64,000 nucleotides of DNA from Methylocystis parvus OBBP (lineage in GTDB: Bacteria; Pseudomonadota; Alphaproteobacteria; Rhizobiales; Beijerinckiaceae). The number at the start of each line of letters is the position of its first letter. The stretch's first letter is position 1. This document shows positions 26,205-35,218 of the stretch, piece after piece. The position numbers and the translations under genes are program-made. The notes beneath the pieces were generated by a model, which saw only the letters and a list, made by a program, of their open reading frames with translations, ran no database searches and was not told the DNA's origin. The stretch lies in contig NZ_CP092970.1 in the NCBI RefSeq assembly GCF_027571405.1, positions 140,887 through 204,886 on the forward strand. Direction: 5' to 3'.

Positions 26205-26954
26205 ATGAAGGCGCTCGTCGTGAACAACGAGAAGGGCGGCGTCGGCAAGAGCACGCTCGCCGTGCATCTTGCCTGGTATTTCGCGGAGCGCGGCAAGCGC
26301 GTTCTCTTCCTCGACCTCGATCCCCAGAGCAATGGCTCGACGACGCTCGAGACACACGTCGGCGACATCGACGCCGCGGCGTTATTTATGCGTCCAATCG
26401 CCATTCCGCCGCTGGCGAGCGCCGGCATTCGGGTCCTTGGCGGCAGCGCTGCTTTACGAAATATCGTCGCCGTGGACGGAAAGGTCATCGAACGGTTTCG
26501 CGCCAATCTCCGAGACTCGTCGCGCGCCTTCGATATCGCCGTTATCGACACTCCGCCCACCTTCGGCGTGCGCAATCTCGCCGCGCTGGTCGCCGCGCAG
26601 TTCGTGTTGGCGCCCATCGACCTCGATGACTACGCCATCGACGGCATCGAAACGCTGCTCAAGCACATCGTCGGCGTGAAGCAGAAATATAATCCTGACC
26701 TTGCGTTTCTGGGCCTGATCCCGAACCGCTTGCAGACGACTTCGCCGCGCCAGCGGGAGAACTTGAAGAGCCTCGTCCAGAGGTTCGGCACAAAATATCT
26801 GTTCGACGGCGTGATCCCGCAGCGCTCATCGATCGGCGAAGCGCTGGCCGAGAAAAAGCCTGTCTGGAGTCTGTCGAAGACGGCGGCGCGCGAGGCCGGG
26901 CGCGAGATGCGAACCGTCTTCGACAAGCTTGCGATGAAGATGGAGACGCCATGA
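26205..26954 (+). CDS. parA: ParA-family partition ATPase
   Basis: The 249-residue protein has the deviant Walker A box (NNEKGGVGKSTLAVHLAWYF, residues 7-26), the Walker A' region FLDLDPQSNGS and a Walker B segment (FDIAVIDTPPT). It has no N-terminal HTH, so it is the small type Ib-like form, which usually relies on ParB for operator binding. The ATGA overlap with parB shows an operon. Confidence 0.93.
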   Translation: MKALVVNNEKGGVGKSTLAVHLAWYFAERGKRVLFLDLDPQSNGSTTLETHVGDIDAAALFMRPIAIPPLASAGIRVLGGSAALRNIVAVDGKVIERFRANLRDSSRAFDIAVIDTPPTFGVRNLAALVAAQFVLAPIDLDDYAIDGIETLLKHIVGVKQKYNPDLAFLGLIPNRLQTTSPRQRENLKSLVQRFGTKYLFDGVIPQRSSIGEALAEKKPVWSLSKTAAREAGREMRTVFDKLAMKMETP

Positions 26955-28012
26955 GCTACGCCCGTAAACTCGATGACGTCGCGCAGTTGTTGGACGATCT
27001 CGAAGGGCTGGAAGCGCCTGTCTCGAGCGGAAAACCCCTCGAGGTTCCGCTTTCCTCGATCGAGGAGGACCGGGATCAGCCGCGCCGGGCTTTCGACCAG
27101 AAGACGCTCGTGGAGCTCGCCGCGTCGATCCGGGAGCGCGGCGTGCTTCAGCCGATAGGCGTCACTCCAGCTGACGCCCAGGGAAGGCGCCGGATCGTCT
27201 TCGGGGCGCGGCGGTTTCGGGCGGCGCAGCTCGCTGGCCACGCCACGATCCCGGCGTTCGTTCATTCAGAAGGCGCTTCCGATCCTTACGACCAGATGAT
27301 TGAAAACATCCAACGGGACGATCTTTCGGCGGCGGATATCGCCGTTTTCATCAGCTCCCGCCTCGTGGCTGGCGAAAAGCAGAAGGAGATCGCGCTGCGG
27401 CTCGGCAAGGACAAGAGCTACATCGCCATGTATGCGTCGGTCGCGCAGATGTCGCCGGCGCTGCGGGATCGATTGGCCACATCCCCGATCCGCGCCGTCT
27501 ATGAACTACATCAGATGTGGAAGAAATTTCCTCAGGCTGTCGAGTCGTTTTGCGCGGCGCACGACTCGTTCACGCGTGCTCAAGCGGTTACATTTTGCGA
27601 GGGTCTGAGCGGGCGGCCGTTGCAGATTGTCGATGCGTCGCAGCGCGAGGCGGCGATTGGCGCGACAGCCGACGACGCAATCTCGCCAAGCGTCGTCGGA
27701 CGGAACGCGGATGGCGTTCCCCGCGCTGACGAAGGGCGCCCGGTTGGCCTGCTTCATCCGTCGGAAAGCGGTCGTGAGGCGCCGCCACGTGGGCCGGCGT
27801 CATCGGCGCCACGGAAAGCGGCGCCCAGGGAAGGGGGCGTGACGCTGCGCGTCGAACACCGTGAGCGCTTGGGCCAATTGATATTGGATCGCCGATCGCG
27901 CCAGGGTGAAACGCACGGCCTCGTCTTTTTCGAGGAGAGCGGCATGATCGAGGAGTTGCCTCTCGCCGCATTGAAGCTGGTGGCGTTGAAGCCAGACGTC
28001 TCCCTTGCATGA
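26951..28012 (+). CDS. parB: ParB-family partition protein
   Basis: The 353-residue protein has the N-terminal ParB/Srx fold (VPLSSIEEDRDQPRRAFDQK), the region GARRFRAAQLAG where most ParBs have GERRxRA, the segment YDQMIENIQRDDLSAADIAV and a central HTH (AGEKQKEIALRLGKDKSYIA). The E-to-A change in the GERR box may alter CTP use. It would load at parS, possibly the palindromes before parA. The C-terminal third is Ala/Arg/Pro-rich and variable. Confidence 0.92.
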   Translation: MSYARKLDDVAQLLDDLEGLEAPVSSGKPLEVPLSSIEEDRDQPRRAFDQKTLVELAASIRERGVLQPIGVTPADAQGRRRIVFGARRFRAAQLAGHATIPAFVHSEGASDPYDQMIENIQRDDLSAADIAVFISSRLVAGEKQKEIALRLGKDKSYIAMYASVAQMSPALRDRLATSPIRAVYELHQMWKKFPQAVESFCAAHDSFTRAQAVTFCEGLSGRPLQIVDASQREAAIGATADDAISPSVVGRNADGVPRADEGRPVGLLHPSESGREAPPRGPASSAPRKAAPREGGVTLRVEHRERLGQLILDRRSRQGETHGLVFFEESGMIEELPLAALKLVALKPDVSLA

Positions 28013-28368
28013 AGTCCAGCAGACACAACGTCGCGCACGATGTAGCGGCTTTTCCATCCCGAAGGGACGAAGCGAAGCGGAGCGCCCAGAGGCCGAACGC
28101 GCTCTTCAGATAGCGCCGTAGAGAGGCCGGAGGGTGTGGGAAAGGCGCGGACAAAGAAGGAAACAGGTCTGGCGGCTCCTGATCTGCATGCCGCCCCCGA
28201 ACGATCCGAGGCAACCGAAGAACTCGCCGCGACACGAGATCATCTAATCAGAATCGGAGCCCGAGACTCGAACATGGAGCGCATCGTGTTTTTCGAGGCT
28301 GAGTGCAGGATAGGCTTGCCGCCAGCCGTTTTTAAACACGTCGTGCTTTGAGAAGACGAAGCGAACGC
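28013..28368. other. parB-mobC intergenic region containing the likely oriT
   Basis: About 355 bases with no supported gene. The part nearest mobC holds the RP4-type nic core listed next, where oriT is expected for a MOBP system. Confidence 0.55.
28303..28330 (-). other. oriT: Putative oriT nic region (MOBP/RP4-like)
   Basis: The minus strand reads GCCTATCCTGCACTC. The core TATCCTGC (28312-28305) equals the RP4/IncP nic consensus YATCCTG-Y, and CCTATCCTGC is identical to RP4 over ten bases. The site lies 57 bp upstream of mobC and the MOBP relaxase, the usual arrangement. Adjacent GGCTTGCCGCCAGCC may form a short stem. Confidence 0.6.
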
Positions 28369-28890
28369 ATGGCGTTTTTGGGATTTCATATCGACGATGC
28401 GCTGGCCGAAAAATTCGCGTCGATGGCGGCGAACGAAGGCGGCAAATCCGCCTTGATGCGACGTCTCGTCGAACATGCGGTCGGAAATGGGAAGGCGCCA
28501 ACGCAGGGAGCGATCACGACGGGAGCGTCCCACAAGGTGACGATTAGATTGCGCGAGAACGAACTGCGTCTTCTGACGACGATCGCGGCGCAGCGCGGCA
28601 TGAACCGCACGCAATGGATTGCATCGCTGGTGCGGGCGCGGCTTGGTTTTCCCGTGCAGCAAACGCACGACGAGCGCCAGGCGCTGCGAGCGGTGGCGCG
28701 CGAGTTGAACCGCATCGGCGGCAACATCAATCAGATCGCCCATGCGGCAAATCTCGACCGGCTCATCGGACTGCCGGTGAAGTTGGAGGCCGATGTGATC
28801 CGCGAGGCTTCGGCGCGCATCGAGGACGCGCTCGCCGAGCTGCGCGCGGCGCTGAAGCGGAATGCCGACTATTGGGAAGGCGGCCGATGA
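28369..28890 (+). CDS. mobC: MobC-like relaxosome accessory protein
   Basis: The 173-residue protein has two parts: an N-terminal segment (FLGFHIDDALAEKFASMAAN) and a ribbon-helix-helix plus MobC region (KVTIRLRENELRLLTTIAAQ; ELNRIGGNINQIAHAANLD). The NRIGGNINQIA motif is the hallmark of bacterial mobilisation MobC proteins that open oriT for the relaxase. ATG at 28369 is preferred over the upstream TTG. It overlaps the relaxase gene by 4 bp. Confidence 0.85.
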   Translation: MAFLGFHIDDALAEKFASMAANEGGKSALMRRLVEHAVGNGKAPTQGAITTGASHKVTIRLRENELRLLTTIAAQRGMNRTQWIASLVRARLGFPVQQTHDERQALRAVARELNRIGGNINQIAHAANLDRLIGLPVKLEADVIREASARIEDALAELRAALKRNADYWEGGR

Positions 28891-29933
28891 GCGACAAGGG
28901 GGATCGCGACCTCGAGCTGCCGCCGATCTCCTATGTCTGGCAAACCCCCATTCGAAAGCCGAAGCGCTCGAAATGGGAGATTCCTGATCCCGTCGATCCG
29001 CGAAAGCTCACCCCCGCCATGCGGGCCAAATTGCAGCGGATCGTCGCCAAGGCGCCGGAGGTGATGGTCAAGATCACTGGTAAGACCAAAACCGTAAGCC
29101 ACCTGAAATCCCATCTCGACTATATCACCCGTGGCGGCGCGCTCGCGGCCGAAACGGAGACCGGCGCCGTCATGGAAGGGCGGCAGGGATTGCGCGATAT
29201 CCAAGCGGGGTGGGCCGACGACGCGGAATTGGACGGAGCCCGGCGGCGAGACGGGCCGTTGTCCCATAACATCATCTTGTCGATGCCGCCCGGAACCGAC
29301 CCGGCGCCAGTGAAGGACGCCGTCCGCGCCTTTGCGATCGAAACCTTCGGCGGCCGACATGATTATGTCTTCGTGCAGCATCTCGACGATGAGCACCCGC
29401 ACGTCCACCTGACCGTGCGGTCGCTGGGTTACGACGGAAAGCGGCTGAATCCACGCAAAGGCGATCTTGCGATGTGGCGGGAACATTTCGCCGGGGAATT
29501 GCGATTGCGTGGCGTCGAGGCGGAAGCGACGCCGCGCCGCACCCGCGGCAAGGTTCGTAAGGCCGAGCGCGGCGTCGTTCGCGCCATCAAAGAGCGCGGC
29601 GGGCAGCCGCGCGTCGACCGGTCAGGGCGAGAGGAAATCGTGCGGGAGGCTCGGGAAGGGAAAAGCTCGCCGCATCCCTGGGAGACGAAAGCGCGCGACC
29701 GGCAGGCAGCGATTCGGGATGCATATCGGAAACAGGCGGAGGAGTTGGAACGATCCGGCGATCCTGGCGATCACGAACTTGGTAAACAGCTGCGCCAGTT
29801 CGCCGACGAAATGACGGCTCCTGAAACGAAGCGCGATCAGTTGAGAAGCGAGTTTGCCGAGAGCCTCGCGCGTCGCGGCGCCCGAGCCCATTCGAAGGGC
29901 AGGGAAAGGGACGGGCCCGAGGACGATCGCTGA
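28887..29933 (+). CDS. MOBP-type relaxase
   Basis: The 348-residue protein has the relaxase motifs: a candidate nucleophilic tyrosine in HLKSHLDYITRGG (about residue 77), the SHNIILSMPPG strand, and the metal-binding histidines in FVQHLDDEHPHVHLTVRSLG (motif III). A basic charged tail follows. It nicks and carries the transferred strand through the VirB/VirD4 channel. At under 350 residues it is a short relaxase without helicase or primase. The separate LPD7 protein at 31257 may supply an accessory function. Confidence 0.9.
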   Translation: MSDKGDRDLELPPISYVWQTPIRKPKRSKWEIPDPVDPRKLTPAMRAKLQRIVAKAPEVMVKITGKTKTVSHLKSHLDYITRGGALAAETETGAVMEGRQGLRDIQAGWADDAELDGARRRDGPLSHNIILSMPPGTDPAPVKDAVRAFAIETFGGRHDYVFVQHLDDEHPHVHLTVRSLGYDGKRLNPRKGDLAMWREHFAGELRLRGVEAEATPRRTRGKVRKAERGVVRAIKERGGQPRVDRSGREEIVREAREGKSSPHPWETKARDRQAAIRDAYRKQAEELERSGDPGDHELGKQLRQFADEMTAPETKRDQLRSEFAESLARRGARAHSKGRERDGPEDDR

Positions 29934-29987
29934 CCAAGGAGCTTTCCCATCCGCGCAATCGTCTGGAAGGGGGGTATCGGTCGATGC

Positions 29988-31091
29988 TCAGACTTCGCGC
30001 AGCGAGTAACTCGTGCTGCGGCCGCCGGCGGCGTCTTTGACCAGCATGCCGCGCTGGAGGAGATCGTCGATATCGCGCAGCGCGGTATCCTGTGAACATT
30101 TGGCGAGCTTCGCCCATTTCGACGATGTGAGCTTGCCCTCGAATCCGTCCAGCAGCCGATTGATGATGGCGCGTTGCCGGTCATTGAGCGGTGTTCCGGC
30201 GTAGGCGTCCCAGAAGCGCGCTTTTCGCAAGACGGAAGCCAAGATCGTCTCCGCTCCGTCGAAAGCGCGATTCAAGCAGTCGAGGAACCATTCAAGCCAA
30301 GCGGTAATGTCGAGGCCGCCTTTCTGGGTCGCTTCCAGGATATTATAGTAGGCGTTGCGCTCCAGGCGGATTTGCGCCGACATGCTGTAGAACCGCTGCG
30401 GAGTGTCCTCCGAACGCGTGAGCGCGAGGTCGGCGACCGCGCGGGCGATGCGGCCATTGCCATCCTCGAAGGGATGGATGGTGACGAACCATAGATGCGC
30501 GACGGCTGCTTTGATGACGGGGTCGATTGCGACGCCAGCCTCGAACCAGGCGAGGAACGCTCGCATCTCTTTTTCGATCCTTGCCGCATTCGGCGCCTCG
30601 AAATGCACCTGCTCGCGCCCGATTGGTCCTGACACCACCTGCATGGGACCGGTCGCCAGCGTGCGCCACGCGCCAACGGCAATCTTACGCATGCCGCTGC
30701 GACCGGTCGGAAACAGCGCGGCGTGCCAGGCGAACAGCCGCTCTTTCGTCAGCGGCGCCGTATAGTTCTGAGTGGCGTCGAGCATCATCTCAACGACGCC
30801 TTCGACGTCGCGATCGGCGGGGACCAGGCCAGCGACGTCCATGCCGAGACGACGGGCTATCGACGAGCGCACCTGCTCCTTGTCGAGCAGCTCTCCTTCG
30901 ATCTCGCTGGACTTCAGGACTTCTTCAGTGAGAGTCTGAAGGACCGCTTCCGCGCGCAGCCGAAAGCCGAGCCCCTCCATGCGTCCGATCAGCCGGCCCT
31001 GGCGATGACGGACGGACGCGAGCCGATCCGCCAGGCGCTCCTGGCTCCATCTGAAGGCGGGCCAGTCCTTGTGTTCGTGAATGTAGCTCAT
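29988..31091 (-). CDS. Fic-domain protein with DUF4172 N terminus
   Basis: The 367-residue protein begins MSYIHEHKDWPAFRW, the DUF4172 start, so 31091 is chosen over 31157. The inhibitory helix motif SSEIEGE (near residue 65) marks a class II, self-inhibited Fic enzyme. The active site HPFEDGNGRIAR is complete, and a C-terminal winged helix (SSKWAKLAKCSQDTALRDID) follows. Such enzymes AMPylate proteins. The gene lies between the relaxase and the virB operon, facing the relaxase, so it may be cargo, a regulator or a transferred effector. Confidence 0.9.
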   Translation of the reverse strand: MSYIHEHKDWPAFRWSQERLADRLASVRHRQGRLIGRMEGLGFRLRAEAVLQTLTEEVLKSSEIEGELLDKEQVRSSIARRLGMDVAGLVPADRDVEGVVEMMLDATQNYTAPLTKERLFAWHAALFPTGRSGMRKIAVGAWRTLATGPMQVVSGPIGREQVHFEAPNAARIEKEMRAFLAWFEAGVAIDPVIKAAVAHLWFVTIHPFEDGNGRIARAVADLALTRSEDTPQRFYSMSAQIRLERNAYYNILEATQKGGLDITAWLEWFLDCLNRAFDGAETILASVLRKARFWDAYAGTPLNDRQRAIINRLLDGFEGKLTSSKWAKLAKCSQDTALRDIDDLLQRGMLVKDAAGGRSTSYSLREV

Positions 31092-31256
31092 AATCACCGC
31101 GTCGTGTGCGGTGATTATAGGGTCTATTCGCCGCAGATCCAAACGTTTTCGCCGCAAGAATTGCGGAAATAAAATTAGGCGTTCACCTCTCGCCCCCTTT
31201 AATCAATCCGGACCCGCGGCAAAGAACGAGATTGACGATCGCATTTCAGACGGACG

Positions 31257-32102
31257 TCAACGATCCCCGCGATGCGGCTCAGCGCGATCAACATACTTCC
31301 TTCGTTGCTTGGCCGCGACGGGCGCTTCGCGTGTCGGCCCTTTCCGCTCGCCGATTTCCGCCTGCTCGAAGCGGGCGCCGCGACGGCGATGATGCGCCAT
31401 GCGTTCGCGGGCGGCGTCGAGAACGCGTTTGCGCGCTTCGGGGTCTTTCGGGAAAGCTGCGAGGGCGACGCGCTCTATGGCCGCGAGATGCGAGCGGGCG
31501 TTGCGATCGTCGGTCCCATCTTTCTCAATCCGCTCCGCCGTTTTTGAGGGCGAGCGCTGCAACGGCGTCCCTGCGCTGGTCCTGTCGCGCTTGAAGGGGA
31601 GGGACCTGTCGCCGCTTTCGGATTGCTTTTGCATTTTTCCCAGCGCGGCGCGATCGAGCTCGGTTGGCTCATAGCCTTTCGCCTCGATCCCACGCGCCGA
31701 GGCGGCGAGCCAGGCCTTCCTGCGAAATTCCAATGAACCGATCAGCTCGACCTTTTCCCAACCGCGATGCGCGGCGATGGCGACGAGGTCTCGGACAATC
31801 TCGATGCTGGCGACCTGTGTGACGAGGCGGTCGCGGCCAGCCTTCGCCACCAGATATTCGCCTCCTCGGTCGGCATAGAATTTCGCTTCCGAAGCGCCAG
31901 CCTCGACGACGTAATATTTGCGGCGCAGATGCGCGGGCAAGGAATCGAGCTCGGCGAGATCCCTCGCCGTTGAAGCTGCGCGTCGATCGGGAGCGTCCCC
32001 GGTGCGTTCAGCGTCGCGTTCGCTAGATTCATCCACCTTTCCGTCGCGGACGAGTCGTTTCAATTCGAAGGCGCGGCCGTTGTCTTTCATCTCCTCAGCC
32101 AC
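31257..32102 (-). CDS. LPD7-domain conjugation-associated protein
   Basis: The 281-residue protein carries an LPD7-like domain (about residues 55-155: KYYVVEAGASEAKFYADRGG; VAIAAHRGWEKVELIGSLEF; GIEAKGYEPTELDRAALGK), otherwise found fused to relaxases and other plasmid proteins. The remainder is charged and probably disordered. It overlaps the virD4 stop by 8 bp and ends the transfer operon. It may work with the compact relaxase encoded nearby. Confidence 0.8.
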   Translation of the reverse strand: MAEEMKDNGRAFELKRLVRDGKVDESSERDAERTGDAPDRRAASTARDLAELDSLPAHLRRKYYVVEAGASEAKFYADRGGEYLVAKAGRDRLVTQVASIEIVRDLVAIAAHRGWEKVELIGSLEFRRKAWLAASARGIEAKGYEPTELDRAALGKMQKQSESGDRSLPFKRDRTSAGTPLQRSPSKTAERIEKDGTDDRNARSHLAAIERVALAAFPKDPEARKRVLDAARERMAHHRRRGARFEQAEIGERKGPTREAPVAAKQRRKYVDRAEPHRGDR

Positions 32103-34155
32103 GGCTCAGCTCCTGATTTCGCTTGCGCCGCTGGCCGCGCCCAGATGCGCCCTTGGCTGGCGCGTCTTCCGCCCCCGGCGGGGCGGCGCTCAAAGTCTCG
32201 CTCTTCTCCGAAGCCTCTTCATAATGCGCGGCGCCGTCGATATAGCCAGACACCCAGGCGTTCAGAGTTTCCTCCGAGACATTTTCCAGATCGAGCGGGA
32301 CGTCGGCGAGGCTCGAGAGCGCGTCGGCAGGGATCGACGCGGGGTCGTCGATTTCCGCGTCGGTCAGAGGGCGACGAACGACGATGGCGCGCAATTCCGC
32401 GACGTCCTGCTTCAGCTGAAGAACTTGCGAGGCCAGCGCCTCATGCGCGGGCGCCGGCATCGGTTCGATCACGGGCGGGGGAAGCAGGCGCACGGTGAAG
32501 CGGCGGTCTTCGTGATAGACAAGCTTATCGGCGAGGATCGGCGGCACGCCAGCCATGAGCACGAAAGCTTTGCTTTTGGGCGCGAGCTTCAGCTCTTGCG
32601 GCAACATGAGAGGGCGCCGGTGGTCCGAGACTGTCTCCGAGCGGGAGCGGTTCGAAAATCCCCAAGGCCGCGAGAAGCTTTTCGCCTCCACGGTCTGCGT
32701 CCCGAAGCGCTCCGAAAGTTCGACGGCGACGTCGTGTTCTTTCGGCGTAAACACGATCTCGACGGCGTGATTGGTCAAGAAGTTCTTGGCGTCGTCCGCG
32801 CCATAGATCGCCCGCAATTGCGAGGGGCTCTGCAGGACGGTCAGGAGCCTGATGCCATAGCCGGCGACGAAGGCGACGCTCTTCGCCAGCACGCCGAGAT
32901 GGCCTAGTGACGGAAATTCATCGAGTAGAAGCAGCAACTGGCGTGAAAGGGCCGGATTGTGCTCCGGCAATTCGCGGGCGTTGAGATCGACGACCTGCTG
33001 AAAGAACAGATTTATGAGCGGCGCCAGCCGGTCGAGATTGTCCGGCGTCACCGCGAGATAGATCGAGATCGCCTGGGAGCGAAGCTTGGCGAGATCGAAA
33101 TCGCTCGCCGAGGTGGCGGCGTCGATACGGGGATTGAGCCAGAGACCGAGGCGGGCGGTTACGGTCTTTCGAACCGATTGCAGCGTGTTTTCTGAAGCCG
33201 CGAGAAAATCGTTGAGCGCGGCGACGCAAGGCGTCGAGAGTTGGTCCGGCCCACTCTGTCGCGCCCGCATCACGTCCTCGAAATGCGCCTTAACATCGCT
33301 CGCCGCCGTGAGCTGGCGCAGGATTTCGCCAATTGTGAACGGCAGTTGCGGGGTTTCGGCGACGTAACCGCCGATGGCGATGAAAGCCGAACGCGCCGCT
33401 TCCGTCCAGAACGGGTCGCCGCGTGGATCCGGCGGAAACAGCATGCCGGCGATGCGCTGCAGATCGTCATAAAGATCGGCCGGATCGCGGCGGACGGCCG
33501 AGAGCGGGTTATAGCGGGCCGTGCGGCTTTGAGGGTCGAAGGGATCGAAGAGATGGACGTCTTGTCCGTGCGCCGCGCGAAAGCCCGCCGTCTTGACGAA
33601 ATTCTCCTTCTTGACGTCGAGGACGACGACGCTGTCGGTCCAGGAGAGGAGATTTGGAATGACGACGCCGACGCCCTTGCCGGAGCGCGTCGGGGCGTAG
33701 ACAATGACATGTTCCGCGCCGCCGAAGGTCAGCAGCTTGCCGTTCGTCTGGGCGAGCAGCAAGCCGTGTTTCTTCCGCAATCCGGCCTGCTCAATTTCGC
33801 GAGAGGCGGCGAAGCGCGCGGCGCCGTGCAGGGGACGTGGCCGCACGCGCAAGACCATGCCGAGCAGCGCAAATGTCGCAATGGCGCCGGCGAGCGCGCC
33901 GATGGTCAGCCAGCGGTCGAGGCGCTTGTCGGTCCCGAAATGCGGCGTAAGCGTCAAAATATCGAAAACATGCAAGCCGCCGTCATGCGCGCGCAACCCG
34001 ATGAGTAAGACGTTCGACGCCACAAGGAGAAAGGTCGCGGCCGCCATGAGCAATAGACCAACTGGGAGCGCGAGGCGCGGCCATTGGTTCCATTCCACGC
34101 GCGAGATCGTCGCGGGAAGGGAGAAAATTCTGGGCGCGCTCGATTCAGAAAGCAT
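32095..34155 (-). CDS. virD4: VirD4/TraG-type coupling protein
   Basis: The 686-residue membrane ATPase links the relaxosome to the transfer channel. It has N-terminal transmembrane helices (about residues 30-55 and 85-105), Walker A in VIYAPTRSGKGVGVVIPNLL and Walker B in LLLLDEFPSLG. The start at 34155 fits the 11-bp overlap with virB11; the frame remains open to 34212. The C-terminal 150 residues are variable and charged, as in many alphaproteobacterial TraG proteins. Confidence 0.95.
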   Translation of the reverse strand: MLSESSAPRIFSLPATISRVEWNQWPRLALPVGLLLMAAATFLLVASNVLLIGLRAHDGGLHVFDILTLTPHFGTDKRLDRWLTIGALAGAIATFALLGMVLRVRPRPLHGAARFAASREIEQAGLRKKHGLLLAQTNGKLLTFGGAEHVIVYAPTRSGKGVGVVIPNLLSWTDSVVVLDVKKENFVKTAGFRAAHGQDVHLFDPFDPQSRTARYNPLSAVRRDPADLYDDLQRIAGMLFPPDPRGDPFWTEAARSAFIAIGGYVAETPQLPFTIGEILRQLTAASDVKAHFEDVMRARQSGPDQLSTPCVAALNDFLAASENTLQSVRKTVTARLGLWLNPRIDAATSASDFDLAKLRSQAISIYLAVTPDNLDRLAPLINLFFQQVVDLNARELPEHNPALSRQLLLLLDEFPSLGHLGVLAKSVAFVAGYGIRLLTVLQSPSQLRAIYGADDAKNFLTNHAVEIVFTPKEHDVAVELSERFGTQTVEAKSFSRPWGFSNRSRSETVSDHRRPLMLPQELKLAPKSKAFVLMAGVPPILADKLVYHEDRRFTVRLLPPPVIEPMPAPAHEALASQVLQLKQDVAELRAIVVRRPLTDAEIDDPASIPADALSSLADVPLDLENVSEETLNAWVSGYIDGAAHYEEASEKSETLSAAPPGAEDAPAKGASGRGQRRKRNQELSRG

Positions 34156-35218
34156 TGCGGCGTTTGGCCTCGGGGTCGTAGTGGATTTCCGTGATGCGGT
34201 AACGGCCGTCACGGCGGCTCATCTGCACGACGATGTCGATGGTGAGATGCAGGAGTCGCCTGATGTCCTCGCGCGCGAGCTCGCGTCCCTCGGCGCTCTC
34301 CTTGACGAGCAGCGTCAGCTGTTCGAAGGCGAGGCGCGCGCTGTCGGCATGGACCGTGGTGATCGAGCCCGGATGGCCGGAATTCACATTGCGCAGATAG
34401 TAGAAAGCCGTGCCGTCGCGCAGCTCCTGCAGGAGGATGCGATCTGGGCGCATACGCAAGGCGGACTCCAGTAGTTCGCGCGGGCCGATTTTTGCGACGC
34501 CCGAGCCATCCTTGGCGTAGAGCAGGCGGACGTGATTGGGCTGCGGGATGGTGAGCTCCGCCGTATCCTCGATCGTGAGAATGCGCTCATGATCGGGGAT
34601 CAGCGCGACGAGGCCTTTCGCGAGCGTCGTCTTGCCCGATCCCGTCGCCCCGGAAATCACGATGTTGCGGCGGCTGGCGACGGCGCGTTCGAGAAAGGCG
34701 CGCCAATGGCCCGCGTCTCTGAGCCCGACGAGCGCCTCTTCGTCGGCCGAGAGCCCGTCGCTCGCTCGGCGAATATCGGCAAAGAGCGAGCGGCGCTCGA
34801 ATTCGTCGAGCGTCATCGCTGCCGCCGCCACCTTGCGGATCGTGAGGCTCACCGCGCCAGCCGGAACAGCCGGGGGCGCCACGATCTGGCAGCGCTCGCC
34901 CATTGGCAGAACGGTCGAGACGATCGGATGGTCGGGCGCGATATCCTGGCGGGTGAAAGCCGCCGCGGCGGTGGCGAGATTCATCAAATGCGAAAAGGCG
35001 AGGCCCCCGCGCTCATGGCATCTCCAGCCATTGGGGCCTTCGGTGAACACTTCGCCCGGCCGGTTGACGACGATTTCGGTCAGTTCGGAGTCGGCGAGGA
35101 GGTCGGCGATCGGCTCGAGGCATCGCAGCAGAACACGGCGCTCCGCCGACGGCGCGCCGCTATCCATTGCGTCTTGTGGCAGGAATTCCTCGAGCACAGC
35201 CGCTTCCTCGCCGCTCAT
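34145..35218 (-). CDS. virB11: VirB11 traffic ATPase
   Basis: The 357-residue protein has the N-terminal domain (LTEIVVNRPGEVFTEGPNGW), Walker A GATGSGKTTLAKGL, the Asp box (ERILTIEDTAEL), Walker B LLQELRDG and the His box GHPGSITTVHADS. It forms a cytoplasmic hexamer that drives pilus assembly and substrate transfer. It overlaps virB10 by 4 bp and virD4 by 11 bp. Confidence 0.96.
   Translation of the reverse strand: MSGEEAAVLEEFLPQDAMDSGAPSAERRVLLRCLEPIADLLADSELTEIVVNRPGEVFTEGPNGWRCHERGGLAFSHLMNLATAAAAFTRQDIAPDHPIVSTVLPMGERCQIVAPPAVPAGAVSLTIRKVAAAAMTLDEFERRSLFADIRRASDGLSADEEALVGLRDAGHWRAFLERAVASRRNIVISGATGSGKTTLAKGLVALIPDHERILTIEDTAELTIPQPNHVRLLYAKDGSGVAKIGPRELLESALRMRPDRILLQELRDGTAFYYLRNVNSGHPGSITTVHADSARLAFEQLTLLVKESAEGRELAREDIRRLLHLTIDIVVQMSRRDGRYRITEIHYDPEAKRRNAF

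Noticed and set aside
28136..28351. Short plus-strand open frame between parB and mobC
   Set aside because: It has no ribosome binding site or domain and overlaps the probable oriT.
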